Source: JBKHHU01 sp046539045
GTDB taxonomy: Bacteria; Planctomycetota; Phycisphaerae; SM23-33
Direction of reading: 5' to 3'
Assembly: GCA_046539045.1 (NCBI GenBank)
Contig: JBKHHU010000096.1
Location: 1 to 12,984, forward strand
Length of the DNA stretch: 12,984 bases
Shown here in pieces: positions 1-8,570 of the stretch. The position numbers and the translations under genes are program-made. Positions within the stretch are counted from its first letter, which is position 1, and each line of letters begins with the position of its first letter. Below the pieces are notes generated by a model that saw only the letters and a program-made list of their open reading frames with translations, did not search any database and was not told the origin of the DNA.

Positions 1-20
1 GACAAGGACGGCGAAGCAGG

Positions 21-36
21 CAATGCCGTAGCATTG
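21..36. repeat. Short perfect hairpin at window edge
   Basis: CAATGC and GCATTG form a perfect 6-bp inverted repeat around a 4-nt loop (CGTA). The stretch 1-170 otherwise holds no convincing gene. One plus-strand frame stays open from base 1 to a stop at 124-126 and could be the tail of an upstream gene, but its composition is not convincing. There is no U-run after the hairpin, so a terminator role is weak. Confidence 0.3.
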
Positions 37-170
37 TCGATGCAGCCGGACGCCGGCAGGGACGATTGCAGCCGGCTGAACCGGAAAAGAATTTCGTCAC
101 TCGCTCTGGTATACCGTTGCCGCTGACCAACGGCAGCAGACAGTTTTGGACCAAATCATGGGGACGCAGC

Positions 171-2126
171 ATGCTACGAACCGTTACTGCGATGTCGCTT
201 CTGCTGATATGTGCTGCAGCAACAGAAAGTTCTGCGCAGATGAATCTCACAGAAGGTGCCGACGTGGAATTCCGTGTGCGTCGGGGAGAGGAGGTCGGCG
301 AGTGGAAAACCCGCCTCACCCGGGCGACCCTGGAATCGGTGGCCGACGCGTCACCGCAAGCCCGCTGGCCCGGCACATGGCGAACATTTGTCGCCTGGAA
401 TCCCACGGACAAGACGCGGCAGACGACCGCCCCGTCCAAACTGGACGAGGTTGCTGTGCAGCTGGAACTGGGCGGAATCAGCGCCTGTCGGGCCACCCTG
501 CCGCTCTATACCGGTGGGGTACTGGATTTCACCGTCGGACAAGGCGCTCCGGGCAAGGACCGCTGGGCGTGGGCGTTTGGCGAGCTGAAGGCTCCAAAGG
601 CCGAGGAAGTGATGCTCAGCATCAAGGCCCACGGAGCGGTGAAGCTCTGGATCGACGGCAAGCTCCGCATCAACGCGGACAAAGCAGGGACGTCCACAAG
701 CCGAGTGAAGCTCAGCAAGGGCAGCCATGTCGTGGCCGCGAGGGTGGAAAGCGGTCCGGAGCAATGGACCCTGACCGGGCGGCTGCTCCCGATCGAGGGA
801 GAAGCTCTCGTCGAAAGCCGCTGCACGTTTGACGGTGGACAGAGCAAACGGTTTGCGTCGCTGACTCTCGTCGGGTCAGGGCCCGCGACCCTCAACGGCA
901 GGCCGCTGAGAGCGCCGCTTCCGGAGCTCATCCGCGACCACATCCCCGGAATCGATCCGGGTCTGTTGAAGAGCGGCAAGAACGTCCTTCTTCAAACGAT
1001 CCCCGCCGCTGAAACGGGCCGCACGCTGAATGAGAAGACGCCGTTCGACATGAAACTGCTCGGCCTGGAAGCTGCTGATGCGGAAATCGCCATGGGGCCG
1101 GTGGTCGCGATGGACGCGCAGGGGCGTCTCCGGGTCGCTATCGTCACCAACGCAACAGTACCCGCGGCACTCAACATCAACGGTAAGGAACACCGCTCAG
1201 AGACGGGGCTGGTCCACAGCTGGACGCTCACGGATCTGCAGCCGAACAAGGCGTACAAATACGACATCACGCTCGGCCGAAGGCGGGTCGGCCAATGGTC
1301 TCTGCGAACGCTCCCAAAACCGTCGGACCCGATCACCGTGGCGATCGTTGGCGATCCGCAGTCCGGCAAGGCGTGGCAGCGCGTAGCCGCGGCACTCAAG
1401 AAGAATCGGCCCGACATGGTGATCATCGCCGGCGATCTCGTCGTCGACGGACTGGTCGTCACGCAATGGCAGGAGACCTTCCTGAAGCCCGCCGCCGAAT
1501 TGCTGTCGGCCGTGCCGTTCCGCGTCGTGCCGGGCAACCACGATCGCTACTCGCCACTGCTGGAGAAGCTGTTTGCGTACTCCGGCCCGGGCGACCGGTG
1601 GCAGCAGGAAGTCGGCGGGGCCTTGCTTGTCGGGATCGACGGCGGGTTAGACTTCTCGCCCGGCTCATCCCAGGCCAAATGGCTGGACCAGACGCTCAAG
1701 AAGCACGCCGACGGACTTCAGTTTGTCATCAGTCATTATCCGGCGTATTCGTCCCGCAACCACGGGAAGCTCGCCGCCGATGGACGCGTGCTGGAATGGA
1801 CGTCACGGGCGGCGCGGAACCATATCGTTCCGATCCTATCCCACCGTGATGTAGCGGCGCTGTTCGGCGGGCACGATCACGGATACGAACGATCGGAACT
1901 GCCCGACGGGCCGACGATGATCGTCTCGGGCGGGGGCGGAGCAGGAACCTACCCGAAGAGGGAATCGGCAGAAAAGCAGAATCCGTACTCGAAGGCGTTC
2001 GGTATCGAACATCATTATTCACTTTTGAAACTCGGCCGGGACGGCGCGAAACTGACCGTGCTCACCCCGACCGGCACACAGATCGACAAACGTATCTGGG
2101 CACAGAAACCGGGAAAGGAGAACTAG
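171..2126 (+). CDS. Secreted calcineurin-like metallophosphoesterase
   Basis: This 651-residue protein is a predicted exported phosphoesterase of the calcineurin-like/purple acid phosphatase-like superfamily, hydrolysing phosphoesters with a dinuclear metal centre; the substrate is unknown. I chose ATG 171 because it opens a clear signal peptide (hydrophobic core, cleavage near residue 22, ...ESSA|QM); the frame is open further upstream, but that extension looks untranslated. A PA14/galactose-binding-like beta region lies around residues 100-225, with a fibronectin III-like domain around 309-387. The catalytic domain follows, with motifs GDPQ (D395), GDLV (D422), GNHD (455-458), SHYP (H522) and GGHDHGYER (566-574). 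These supply most expected metal ligands, but motif I reads D-P-Q rather than the common D-x-H. It is first of three secreted-protein genes; the next start follows 2 bp after the stop, so the genes are probably co-transcribed. The fold is secure, the physiological role is not. Confidence 0.9.
   Translation: MLRTVTAMSLLLICAAATESSAQMNLTEGADVEFRVRRGEEVGEWKTRLTRATLESVADASPQARWPGTWRTFVAWNPTDKTRQTTAPSKLDEVAVQLELGGISACRATLPLYTGGVLDFTVGQGAPGKDRWAWAFGELKAPKAEEVMLSIKAHGAVKLWIDGKLRINADKAGTSTSRVKLSKGSHVVAARVESGPEQWTLTGRLLPIEGEALVESRCTFDGGQSKRFASLTLVGSGPATLNGRPLRAPLPELIRDHIPGIDPGLLKSGKNVLLQTIPAAETGRTLNEKTPFDMKLLGLEAADAEIAMGPVVAMDAQGRLRVAIVTNATVPAALNINGKEHRSETGLVHSWTLTDLQPNKAYKYDITLGRRRVGQWSLRTLPKPSDPITVAIVGDPQSGKAWQRVAAALKKNRPDMVIIAGDLVVDGLVVTQWQETFLKPAAELLSAVPFRVVPGNHDRYSPLLEKLFAYSGPGDRWQQEVGGALLVGIDGGLDFSPGSSQAKWLDQTLKKHADGLQFVISHYPAYSSRNHGKLAADGRVLEWTSRAARNHIVPILSHRDVAALFGGHDHGYERSELPDGPTMIVSGGGGAGTYPKRESAEKQNPYSKAFGIEHHYSLLKLGRDGAKLTVLTPTGTQIDKRIWAQKPGKEN
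2114..2120 (+). promoter_or_regulatory. Ribosome binding site supporting a TTG start
   Basis: AAAGGAG lies 8 nt before TTG 2129, inside the last codons of the phosphoesterase gene. This ideal spacing favours TTG 2129 over the in-frame ATG at 2153, which has no comparable site. Confidence 0.75.
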
Positions 2127-2128
2127 CT

Positions 2129-4672
2129 TTGTTAAAACATCGATGGACAACCATGTTGGCGATGATAGTTGTTGGGTTCACCGCTGCGGCCGGACAGGCT
2201 GCGGAGGAGACAATCGTACTTCCCAAGGGCGCCGCTTGGCGCGTCTTCCTCACGGCAGCGAAGTTCCCGAAGCACAGCCACGTGGCGGAGGGATACACCA
2301 CCGCTCCCCCGGAAGATTGGCAGTCGCCGGAGTTCGATGCCGGCAGATGGGGACGCTACAGCACCGACATATCCAAAGCGATGGGCGGGTACGGTTCGGA
2401 GCAATCGCCGGACCGGGCCCTGATCTGCATGCGGACCGGGTTCGGCATTGAAGACCCCGGGAAGGTATCGGACCTGCAGTTGTCGATGGAGTACCGCGGT
2501 GGAGTGGTCGTGTATGTCAACGGCAAGGAGATCGCCCGTAAGCACCTGCCCAAGGGCAAGCTGGACCATACCACCCAGGCCGACGCGTATCCTACCGAGG
2601 CGTTCGTCGACCCCGACGGCAAGCACCTGCGACGTGCCTCCCGCCCCGCAGAGAAGCACCGGGACCGGTACGAGAAGCGGATCCGCTCGCTGAAGGTGTC
2701 GATCCCCGCTTCCGCTCTGCGCAAAGGGGACAACGTCCTGGCGTTGGAGATTCACAGCGCCCCGCTGAAGGGGATGCGGATCAAGAGCAGGGACGCATGG
2801 GCCACGGCAGGGTTCGACCACGCCGAACTGAAAACCCCCTCCGCCAACGGCGTGATCTCCTACAGCGAGGCCCTGGACAAGCTGACGGTCAACAATGCCA
2901 CGCCGATGGACACCGTCGCCACCGAACCGGGCCGATTCCGCGGGGGTTTCCTGTGGTGGAACATGACGGTCACGCCGTCGGGCATCGTTCGCGGCGATCC
3001 GTTCGAGCCGCTGCGTCCGATCAAGACGGTCGCCCCCCGCGGCGGGACATGCTCCGGGCAGGTCGTCCTCAGCGGCCCGGAAGGCTTCAGCGGTCTGGAA
3101 GCGAAGATCAGCCCGCTGCGACTGGACGGTGGGAACGAGACGCTCCCCGCCGACAGCGTGAGCCTCCGCTATGCCCACCAGATGCAATACGAGGAGTTCT
3201 GCAACACCCTCAGCACCAAACCCGCCGATGACGCGCCCGTTCAGCCGGTGTGGGTGCTGGTCGACGTGCCGCGCGATCAGAAACCGGGTTGGTATACCGG
3301 CAGCCTGACGCTGCAGCACGAGAAGCAGTCCTGGGACGTACCGGTGCAGGTGCTGGTCTCGCCTTGGACCGTGCCGGACCATAAAGACAATGAGACGCTT
3401 GTCAGCATATACCAGTCGCCGGAAACGCTGGCGGATCACTACAAGGTCAAGCCCTACTCGGATGAGCACTTCAAGCTGATCGAGAAGTCTTTCCGCGCCA
3501 TGGCCAAGAGCGGCAATGACGTGCTTCTGGTGCCGGTCATTCTGGGCGATTACCTGCAGCACGATAGCGGGCTGATCCGCTGGGTCAAAGACGGCGACAG
3601 TTACAAGCCGGACTACTCGCTGCTGGAACGGTACATGGACCTGCACATCAAGCATTTCGGCAAACCGAAGGTCGTCACGCTGCTGGTGTGGCGGCACGGG
3701 TTCGGTTGTCGCACGTGGTTCCGCGGGATGAACAACAAGACCATCGAACCGATCATGGTTACGCAGGTGGATCCGAAAACCGGCGAGACCAAGGCAATCG
3801 AAGCGCCGCAGTTCGGCAAACCGGGCAGCGAGAAGTTCTGGAAGACCATGATCGAGGGCGTCCGCGAGATCGTCAAGAAACGCGGCTGCAGCGACGAATA
3901 CCTGCTGCTGGGTGAGGTCTTCGACTCCCGGCCGCTGGAATACACGGTAGAGTTTTTCAAGAAGATTGCCCCCGAAGTTCGCTGGCAGGGCTATGCCCAC
4001 TGGGTACGCGAGCCGAAGCCCGTGGACGGCAAGTTCATCGCCCATAGCGGGATCGAAGTCGGATTCAAGATCGGTCCCAACGGTGGCGGGCTGCCGGAAC
4101 TCAACCGCGACTGGCCGGAGAAGCAGGGCGACCCGAAGCGGGAGTACCTGATCGCCCAGGCGGAGCGGACGACGATTCACTACGAATCCAGCCCGTTGAC
4201 GTACCGCGCGGTGATGTACGGCGATCGCGACGGCGGCGGGACGATTGCGCGGATCGGTCTGGACTTCTGGCCCAGCATCCGCGACAGCCGCGGGCGGCTT
4301 CGAAGCCGATACCAGGCCCCGCCCAAAGAGGGCTGGCTCTGGCGAGGGCATTGCCCGGCGCTGACCGGCCCGGGGCCCGAAGGTGCGGTCATCACCGCCC
4401 AGGGACAGATGTTCCTGGAAGGGCTGCAGGAAACGGAACTGGCCGTGCAGTTTGCCCGGGCGCTGCTCAAGGCGTCCCCGGAAATGAAGGCACGCATCCA
4501 GAAGCTCGATGCGCTGCGGAAGGACAGCTGGAGCGTCGGGGCGTCACTCTCGCAGGCGACGATCAGCCTCGACTGGCACGGGCTGGCTGCCCGCGAATAC
4601 GTCCTCGGAGCAGAGCTCACCGGCGAGAAAGCAGAGAACCTGTGGAACAACCCGCCGAAGGAGAAGAAGTAG
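2129..4672 (+). CDS. Secreted GH123/DUF4091-like glycoside hydrolase-type protein
   Basis: This 847-residue protein starts at a TTG with a strong Shine-Dalgarno. It begins with a signal peptide (basic n-region KHR, hydrophobic core, cleavage near AGQA|AEE at about residue 24). Residues about 55-215 look like a galactose-binding-type jelly roll, with W..PEFDAGRW, VVVYVNGKEIAR and GDNVLALEIHS. Residues about 375-412 resemble the Ig-like segment (PGWYTGSLTL) that precedes GH123/DUF4091 catalytic domains. From about 415 to 720 there is a probable TIM-barrel-like region (segments AKSGNDVLLVPVI, DEYLLLGEVFD, IAPEVRWQGYAHW). The C-terminal segment EGLQETELAVQFARAL resembles the end of such proteins. 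I cannot place the catalytic acid pair with confidence, so activity on a glycan is inference. It lies between two other exported proteins and ends 1 bp before the next start codon. Confidence 0.75.
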   Translation: MLKHRWTTMLAMIVVGFTAAAGQAAEETIVLPKGAAWRVFLTAAKFPKHSHVAEGYTTAPPEDWQSPEFDAGRWGRYSTDISKAMGGYGSEQSPDRALICMRTGFGIEDPGKVSDLQLSMEYRGGVVVYVNGKEIARKHLPKGKLDHTTQADAYPTEAFVDPDGKHLRRASRPAEKHRDRYEKRIRSLKVSIPASALRKGDNVLALEIHSAPLKGMRIKSRDAWATAGFDHAELKTPSANGVISYSEALDKLTVNNATPMDTVATEPGRFRGGFLWWNMTVTPSGIVRGDPFEPLRPIKTVAPRGGTCSGQVVLSGPEGFSGLEAKISPLRLDGGNETLPADSVSLRYAHQMQYEEFCNTLSTKPADDAPVQPVWVLVDVPRDQKPGWYTGSLTLQHEKQSWDVPVQVLVSPWTVPDHKDNETLVSIYQSPETLADHYKVKPYSDEHFKLIEKSFRAMAKSGNDVLLVPVILGDYLQHDSGLIRWVKDGDSYKPDYSLLERYMDLHIKHFGKPKVVTLLVWRHGFGCRTWFRGMNNKTIEPIMVTQVDPKTGETKAIEAPQFGKPGSEKFWKTMIEGVREIVKKRGCSDEYLLLGEVFDSRPLEYTVEFFKKIAPEVRWQGYAHWVREPKPVDGKFIAHSGIEVGFKIGPNGGGLPELNRDWPEKQGDPKREYLIAQAERTTIHYESSPLTYRAVMYGDRDGGGTIARIGLDFWPSIRDSRGRLRSRYQAPPKEGWLWRGHCPALTGPGPEGAVITAQGQMFLEGLQETELAVQFARALLKASPEMKARIQKLDALRKDSWSVGASLSQATISLDWHGLAAREYVLGAELTGEKAENLWNNPPKEKK

Positions 4673-4673
4673 T

Positions 4674-6494
4674 ATGAAGTGCATTACGTCATTTCGCGCG
4701 TGGGCAGGGCTCCTGGCCGTCTTCTGCGTGTGCGGGTCGGCGGTTGCCTTGGTGAACCCGAACTTCACCGTCGTCGACCTGAAGGACGCCAGCTCCAGCG
4801 TGCTGGTGCTGCGGGTGTCGGTTCCCTCTAAAGGCAAGATGACCGCCGAGGTCATCGAGAAGCTGACCGGTAAAGAGAAGCTGCCCGAGAAGTTCGTGCT
4901 CGATATCGACGATGCGGAAGTATCCGTCGACGATGTCACGAAGCAGTTCCGTCGCAAGAGTTCTGCCGTCGGTATGATGTTCATCCGCAAGCAGAAGGAC
5001 CAGTACGGCGACACCGTCGCCTCGCTGCAGATCGGAACCGAATGGATGGGGCTGATCAAGATCGAGGACGGCAAATGGGACGTCGTCCGCGATCCCGACG
5101 ACCTGGAGACGGTCTGGGCAGGCAGCGCCACGCAGCTGCGACGCGGGATCAACCATCTGCTTACCAGCCGCTCGGCGGAGTTCCCGGTTTCCTCCGGGCT
5201 CACGTGGGCGGAAAGCAAGCAACTGGCCACGCTGAAAGGGTCGGTCAACGGGAGCCTGGTCACGACAGACGGTGTGATCGTCCTGTGCGACTCGGGCGAC
5301 CGCATCTATGCCCCGGGCAAAGGCGGCCCGACTGACGTGACCGACAAGCTCAAGCTCACCAGCCGTTCGAAGAAGATGACCGTGGGCGACTTCAACGCCG
5401 ACGGCAAAATGGATCTGGCTTCCTGGGACGGCGGGAAGCTGCGGCTCATCTTGCGCAAGGCGGACGGCACGTTCACCACGGCATCTGCCGGCGTCGAATT
5501 CAAGGATGTTTCTTCGCTGCACGCCCTCGGCCGGCACATCATCGCTACGACTCCGAAGGGCTGCTTTATCTTCACCCCCGACGCCCAAGGGACACTTGCA
5601 GGAACGCCGATCACATTGTGTGAGACCTCGGGCGGCCCGAAACGGGGCAAGGCAGGCGGCGCGGCCCTGGCAGACCTCAACAATGACGGCCTGCCGGATC
5701 TGGTCCATGCGTATGAGAAAGGGCTGGTGATTCACGCGGGAATCAAAGGCGACAGGCCGTCGGGATCGTTTGGTCGGGTGGACGTCGTAAAGGAACCGCG
5801 GGACGTGCTCTGCGGAGACTTCGATACCGACGGACAGATGGACGTGATGGTCGCGGGCGAGGGAGGCGTCAACCTGCTGACCCGCAACGCCGACGGGACA
5901 TGGACCAGCAGCACTTACGAAACCGGAGAGCTGGCCGCCGCGGTCGGAAGCGAGCAAACGCAATCGTCGGTCGACAGCCTCTCGGCCGTCGACCTGAACG
6001 GGGACGGCAGAGAATCGGTGGCGGCGTTTTCCTCCGAGGCAGCGCCCGGGATTTTCTACTCCCGCGGGTTCAATTGCTTCGCCATCGCCATCGAGCTAAC
6101 GCGGGCCGAGGACAGCCCCAAGGGCTACGACGCCCTCTCCCACGGCCAGCAGACGGGAGTCTGGACAGACCTTAATGGAGATCTGTCTCCGGATTTGCTC
6201 GGCGTGGACGCCAAGGGCAACGTCTGGGCGCTGACGACCGAACCGGACAGCCCGCGACGTTTCGCGATAACCGTCAACGGCCCTGCCGACGGTCCGGTGA
6301 CGGTCGATTTCTCCCTCAATAAGGACTCGCTGGGCTCGCGCATCCTCCAGCCGGGCCGCCCGACAACGGTGGTCCTGCCCCGGGCCGGGCGACTCACGCT
6401 GACCTGGAAAACCCGCGAAGGAAAGACCGCCACCCGCAACGTCGTGGTGACTCGCCATGTGCGGCTCGACGCGTTAACCCCCGAGGGCAGTTGA
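4674..6494 (+). CDS. Secreted VCBS/FG-GAP repeat beta-propeller protein
   Basis: This is a 606-residue exported protein with no recognisable catalytic motif. ATG 4674 follows an AAGGAG site at 4658-4663 and begins a signal peptide (MKCITSFRAW, hydrophobic core, cleavage near GSAVA at about residue 25). From about residue 235 to 520 it carries at least five VCBS/FG-GAP-type calcium-loop motifs: FNADGKMDL, LNNDGLPDL, FDTDGQMDV, LNGDGRESV and the degenerate LNGDLSPDL. The spacing is that of an integrin-alpha-like propeller. The N-terminal 200 residues are a separate beta-rich domain that I do not recognise; the last 90 residues look like a beta-sandwich. It is last of the three secreted-protein genes. 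A binding or scaffolding role at the cell surface is inferred from the fold and neighbours; the ligand is unknown. An in-frame upstream extension from 4509 lies inside the preceding gene and is rejected. Confidence 0.85.
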   Translation: MKCITSFRAWAGLLAVFCVCGSAVALVNPNFTVVDLKDASSSVLVLRVSVPSKGKMTAEVIEKLTGKEKLPEKFVLDIDDAEVSVDDVTKQFRRKSSAVGMMFIRKQKDQYGDTVASLQIGTEWMGLIKIEDGKWDVVRDPDDLETVWAGSATQLRRGINHLLTSRSAEFPVSSGLTWAESKQLATLKGSVNGSLVTTDGVIVLCDSGDRIYAPGKGGPTDVTDKLKLTSRSKKMTVGDFNADGKMDLASWDGGKLRLILRKADGTFTTASAGVEFKDVSSLHALGRHIIATTPKGCFIFTPDAQGTLAGTPITLCETSGGPKRGKAGGAALADLNNDGLPDLVHAYEKGLVIHAGIKGDRPSGSFGRVDVVKEPRDVLCGDFDTDGQMDVMVAGEGGVNLLTRNADGTWTSSTYETGELAAAVGSEQTQSSVDSLSAVDLNGDGRESVAAFSSEAAPGIFYSRGFNCFAIAIELTRAEDSPKGYDALSHGQQTGVWTDLNGDLSPDLLGVDAKGNVWALTTEPDSPRRFAITVNGPADGPVTVDFSLNKDSLGSRILQPGRPTTVVLPRAGRLTLTWKTREGKTATRNVVVTRHVRLDALTPEGS

Positions 6495-6570
6495 GCGGCG
6501 CCTCTCTGGGCAAACCTACGGACAGGCCCTCAACGGCAGCACCGTCGTCGCGTAGACGGAGCCCACGTTT

Positions 6571-6610
6571 ACAAAACCTCGGCACTTTTCAATAAGTGCC
6601 GAGGTTTTGT
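6571..6610. terminator. Strong bidirectional intrinsic terminator
   Basis: ACAAAACCTCGGCACTT (6571-6587) pairs perfectly with 6594-6610 across a 6-nt loop (TTCAAT), giving a 17-bp stem. The A-rich start and T-rich end of the stem supply a U-tract in either direction. It sits between the stop of the plus-strand operon (6494) and the stop of the minus-strand operon (6672), exactly where a shared terminator for convergent units belongs. Bases 6495-6570 hold nothing else that I can identify. Confidence 0.92.
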
Positions 6611-6671
6611 TATGTTCGCCTGCATGAATGACAGGATCTCTTCCGTGACACAGAGCGGCCGGAAGCGGGCG

Positions 6672-7568
6672 TCATCCGCTCCGGATCGCCGATTCCACCG
6701 CAGCCCACAGTGTACGGACATCGGCCGATGAGCCGTCGTCCGCGTGCTCCACAACCGACTGCCCGGCAATCTGAGCCCTGGTCACGGCGGGGTCGTACCG
6801 TACTCGCCCAGCCAGGCGCAGGCCTCTGGCCACAGCCTGCTGCTCGATATCCTCAGCCAACTCCGGGTTCAGATCCCATTTGTTGATGCAGACCATCGCC
6901 GGGATACCGAAATGCTCCGTCAGGTCCGCCACCCGCTGCAGGTCGTGCTTGCCGCTGAGTGTCGGTTCCGTGACGATCAACACCAGGTCCGCACCGGTAA
7001 CCGACGCGATGACCGGGCAACCCACACCCGGCGATCCATCCACGATCACCATCTCCAGTTCGTGGTCCGTCGCGATCTGTCGGGCTTCGGCCCGCACCGT
7101 GCTGACCAGTTTGCCCGAGTTCTCCTCGGCGATCCCCAGCGCTGCGTGCACCATCGGCCCGTGGCGGGTCTCCGAAACGAACCATTGTCCGTTGACAACC
7201 GAATCGAAGCGGACGGCCCCCGCCGGACAGAACCATGCACAGACTCCACAACCCTCACAGGCAATCGGATCGACGCGAAAGGTCTTGTCGATCGCGCCGT
7301 TCCCGGGGCCGTCAAAGCGGATCGCGTCGAAGCGGCAGAGTTCGGCGCACTTCCCGCAGGCGACGCAGCTTTGCGGATTGATTTGCGCCTGCTTGCCGCC
7401 CGAGAAGTCCGCGGTGCGGAGAACTCGCGGCTGGAGCACCAGATGAAGGTCGGCTGCGTCAACGTCACAGTCAGCCAGCACGGCCCGCCGGGCCAGGGCG
7501 GCGAAGGAAGCGACGATAGACGTTTTCCCGGTTCCGCCCTTGCCGCTGATGATCGTCAGTTCTTTCAC
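6672..7568 (-). CDS. MinD/Mrp-type P-loop ATPase with inserted 2x[4Fe-4S] ferredoxin domain
   Basis: This 298-residue cytoplasmic protein belongs to the MinD-superfamily ATPases with an inserted ferredoxin domain (COG1149 type). A deviant Walker A, SGKGGTGKT, is at residues 8-16 and a DCDVDAADLHL switch segment begins at 33. Two ferredoxin motifs follow: CVACGKCAELC (Cys 68, 71, 74, 78) and CEGCGVCAWFC (Cys 104, 107, 110, 114). The Walker B-like VIVDGSPGVGCP is at about 174-185. Homologues in Desulfovibrio are partners of the orange protein complex; ATP-driven handling of an Fe-S or mixed-metal cluster is the likely theme, but the reaction is not proven. Its ATG overlaps the stop of the upstream paralogue by 4 bp (ATGA), so the two are probably translationally coupled and may work as a heterodimer. 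It is the last gene before the shared terminator. Confidence 0.93.
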   Translation of the reverse strand: MKELTIISGKGGTGKTSIVASFAALARRAVLADCDVDAADLHLVLQPRVLRTADFSGGKQAQINPQSCVACGKCAELCRFDAIRFDGPGNGAIDKTFRVDPIACEGCGVCAWFCPAGAVRFDSVVNGQWFVSETRHGPMVHAALGIAEENSGKLVSTVRAEARQIATDHELEMVIVDGSPGVGCPVIASVTGADLVLIVTEPTLSGKHDLQRVADLTEHFGIPAMVCINKWDLNPELAEDIEQQAVARGLRLAGRVRYDPAVTRAQIAGQSVVEHADDGSSADVRTLWAAVESAIRSG

Positions 7569-8413
7569 AGCCCCACCTCCTCGTCGATGCGTTCCAGCAG
7601 CTTCTGGAACCCGCGTCGGTACGCAACGGAAGCTTCTGCCGCCAGGATGCCCCGCGAATACGCTTCCGCGACGGCCCGGATGTCCGGGATCTCCGAGAGG
7701 ACAGCGATCCCGCTGTCCCGGCAGAATCGGTGGGTCTGGTCGTCACCGCTGTCGGAGCGGTTTATGACGACACCGAAGGGGATTGCGAGTTGCCGAACCG
7801 TTTCGACGGCCAGCTTCAGGTCATGCAGACCGAACGGGGTCGGCTCGGTCACGAGCAGGACGTAATCGTTGCCGCGCATCGCCTCGATAACGGGGCAGGA
7901 CGTGCCCGGCGGACAGTCGGAGATGACCAGGTCGGCCTGCAGCCCAGCCGCCTTCACCGCACGGATCACCGGTGGGCTCATCGCCTGACCGATGTCCAGC
8001 AGACCCTGGATGAACCGGATGTCCCCGGCCCGTCCAAACTGCAGTTTGCCGATAGCGCGGGTTCTCTCGGTGATCGCTCCGGACGGACAGACCCGTCCAC
8101 AGCCGCCGCAGCCGTGGCAGAGCTCGGGGAACGTCAGGACCGTCCCGTTCACCAAGACGATGGCGCTGTATTGGCAGATCTCTCCGCACCGGCCACACGC
8201 GGTGCAGAGGTCGGAGTCAACTTCGGGGAAAACCGCTTCGACCGGACGTTCTCCATCGAAGTCGGGCTTGAGGAAGATGGCGCCGTTGGGTTCCTCGACG
8301 TCGCAGTCCAGGTAGGCCACGCTGCGGGCCGGTCCTGCTGCGACGAAGGCGAGGTTGGTCGCGACGGTCGTTTTGCCCGTGCCGCCCTTCCCGCTCGATA
8401 CCGCGATTCTCAT
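7565..8413 (-). CDS. MinD/Mrp-type P-loop ATPase with inserted 2x[4Fe-4S] ferredoxin domain (paralogue)
   Basis: This 282-residue protein has the same architecture as its downstream neighbour but is clearly diverged. It has Walker A SGKGGTGKT (7-15), a YLDCDVEEPNG switch segment (34-44), ferredoxin motifs CTACGRCGEIC (Cys 70, 73, 76, 80) and CHGCGGCGRVC (Cys 99, 102, 105, 109), and a Walker B-like ISDCPPGTSCP around 164-174. ATG 8413 is preceded by GGAAG about 4 nt upstream. All eight cluster cysteines are intact, so two [4Fe-4S] clusters are expected. It probably forms a functional pair with the downstream ATPase and acts on the NifX-fold and DUF5320 proteins encoded nearby, by analogy with ORP-complex genes. 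The 151-bp gap from the preceding DUF5320 gene contains two hairpins. Confidence 0.93.
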   Translation of the reverse strand: MRIAVSSGKGGTGKTTVATNLAFVAAGPARSVAYLDCDVEEPNGAIFLKPDFDGERPVEAVFPEVDSDLCTACGRCGEICQYSAIVLVNGTVLTFPELCHGCGGCGRVCPSGAITERTRAIGKLQFGRAGDIRFIQGLLDIGQAMSPPVIRAVKAAGLQADLVISDCPPGTSCPVIEAMRGNDYVLLVTEPTPFGLHDLKLAVETVRQLAIPFGVVINRSDSGDDQTHRFCRDSGIAVLSEIPDIRAVAEAYSRGILAAEASVAYRRGFQKLLERIDEEVGL

Positions 8414-8447
8414 TTCACTTCCTTGCCTCTACAAATCAAGTCCCGCG

Positions 8448-8481
8448 GCGCGCGGGCGCGGGATATGCCTCGCCCGCGCGC
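8448..8481 (-). other. GC-rich hairpin between DUF5320 and ATPase genes
   Basis: GCGCGCGGGC (8448-8457) pairs perfectly with GCCCGCGCGC (8472-8481) around a 14-nt loop. It lies in the 151-bp gap upstream of the ATPase at 8413. No U-run follows on the minus strand, so it is more likely an mRNA stability, processing or attenuation structure than a classical terminator. It could also be a chance product of high GC. Confidence 0.45.
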
Positions 8482-8536
8482 TCAGCGGTGCCCCTTCGAC
8501 GCGACTGGACATGAGGATCATCCGCAACGACGGGTC

Positions 8537-8570
8537 GATTGACGGAGATTCAACTCCCCGCCGGTCAATC
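8537..8570 (-). other. Interrupted hairpin at the end of the DUF5320 gene
   Basis: On the minus strand GATTGAC (8564-8570), which includes the TGA stop of the DUF5320 gene, pairs with GTCAATC (8537-8543). An inner GGAG/CTCC stem stacks on it with a 6-nt bulge on one side and a 6-nt loop. There is no U-tract, so a partial terminator or RNA-processing site within the operon is possible. Confidence 0.4.

Noticed and set aside
2132..4351. Very long open frame (739 codons) on the minus strand
   Set aside because: It lies entirely opposite the GH123-like gene, which has a signal peptide, ribosome site and domain motifs. The minus frame is Arg/His/Gln-rich without motifs and is a typical high-GC shadow.
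6744..7865. Long plus-strand frame opposite the two ATPase genes
   Set aside because: The minus strand has intact Walker A and eight ferredoxin cysteines in each gene; the plus frame is Arg/Ser-rich and motif-free.
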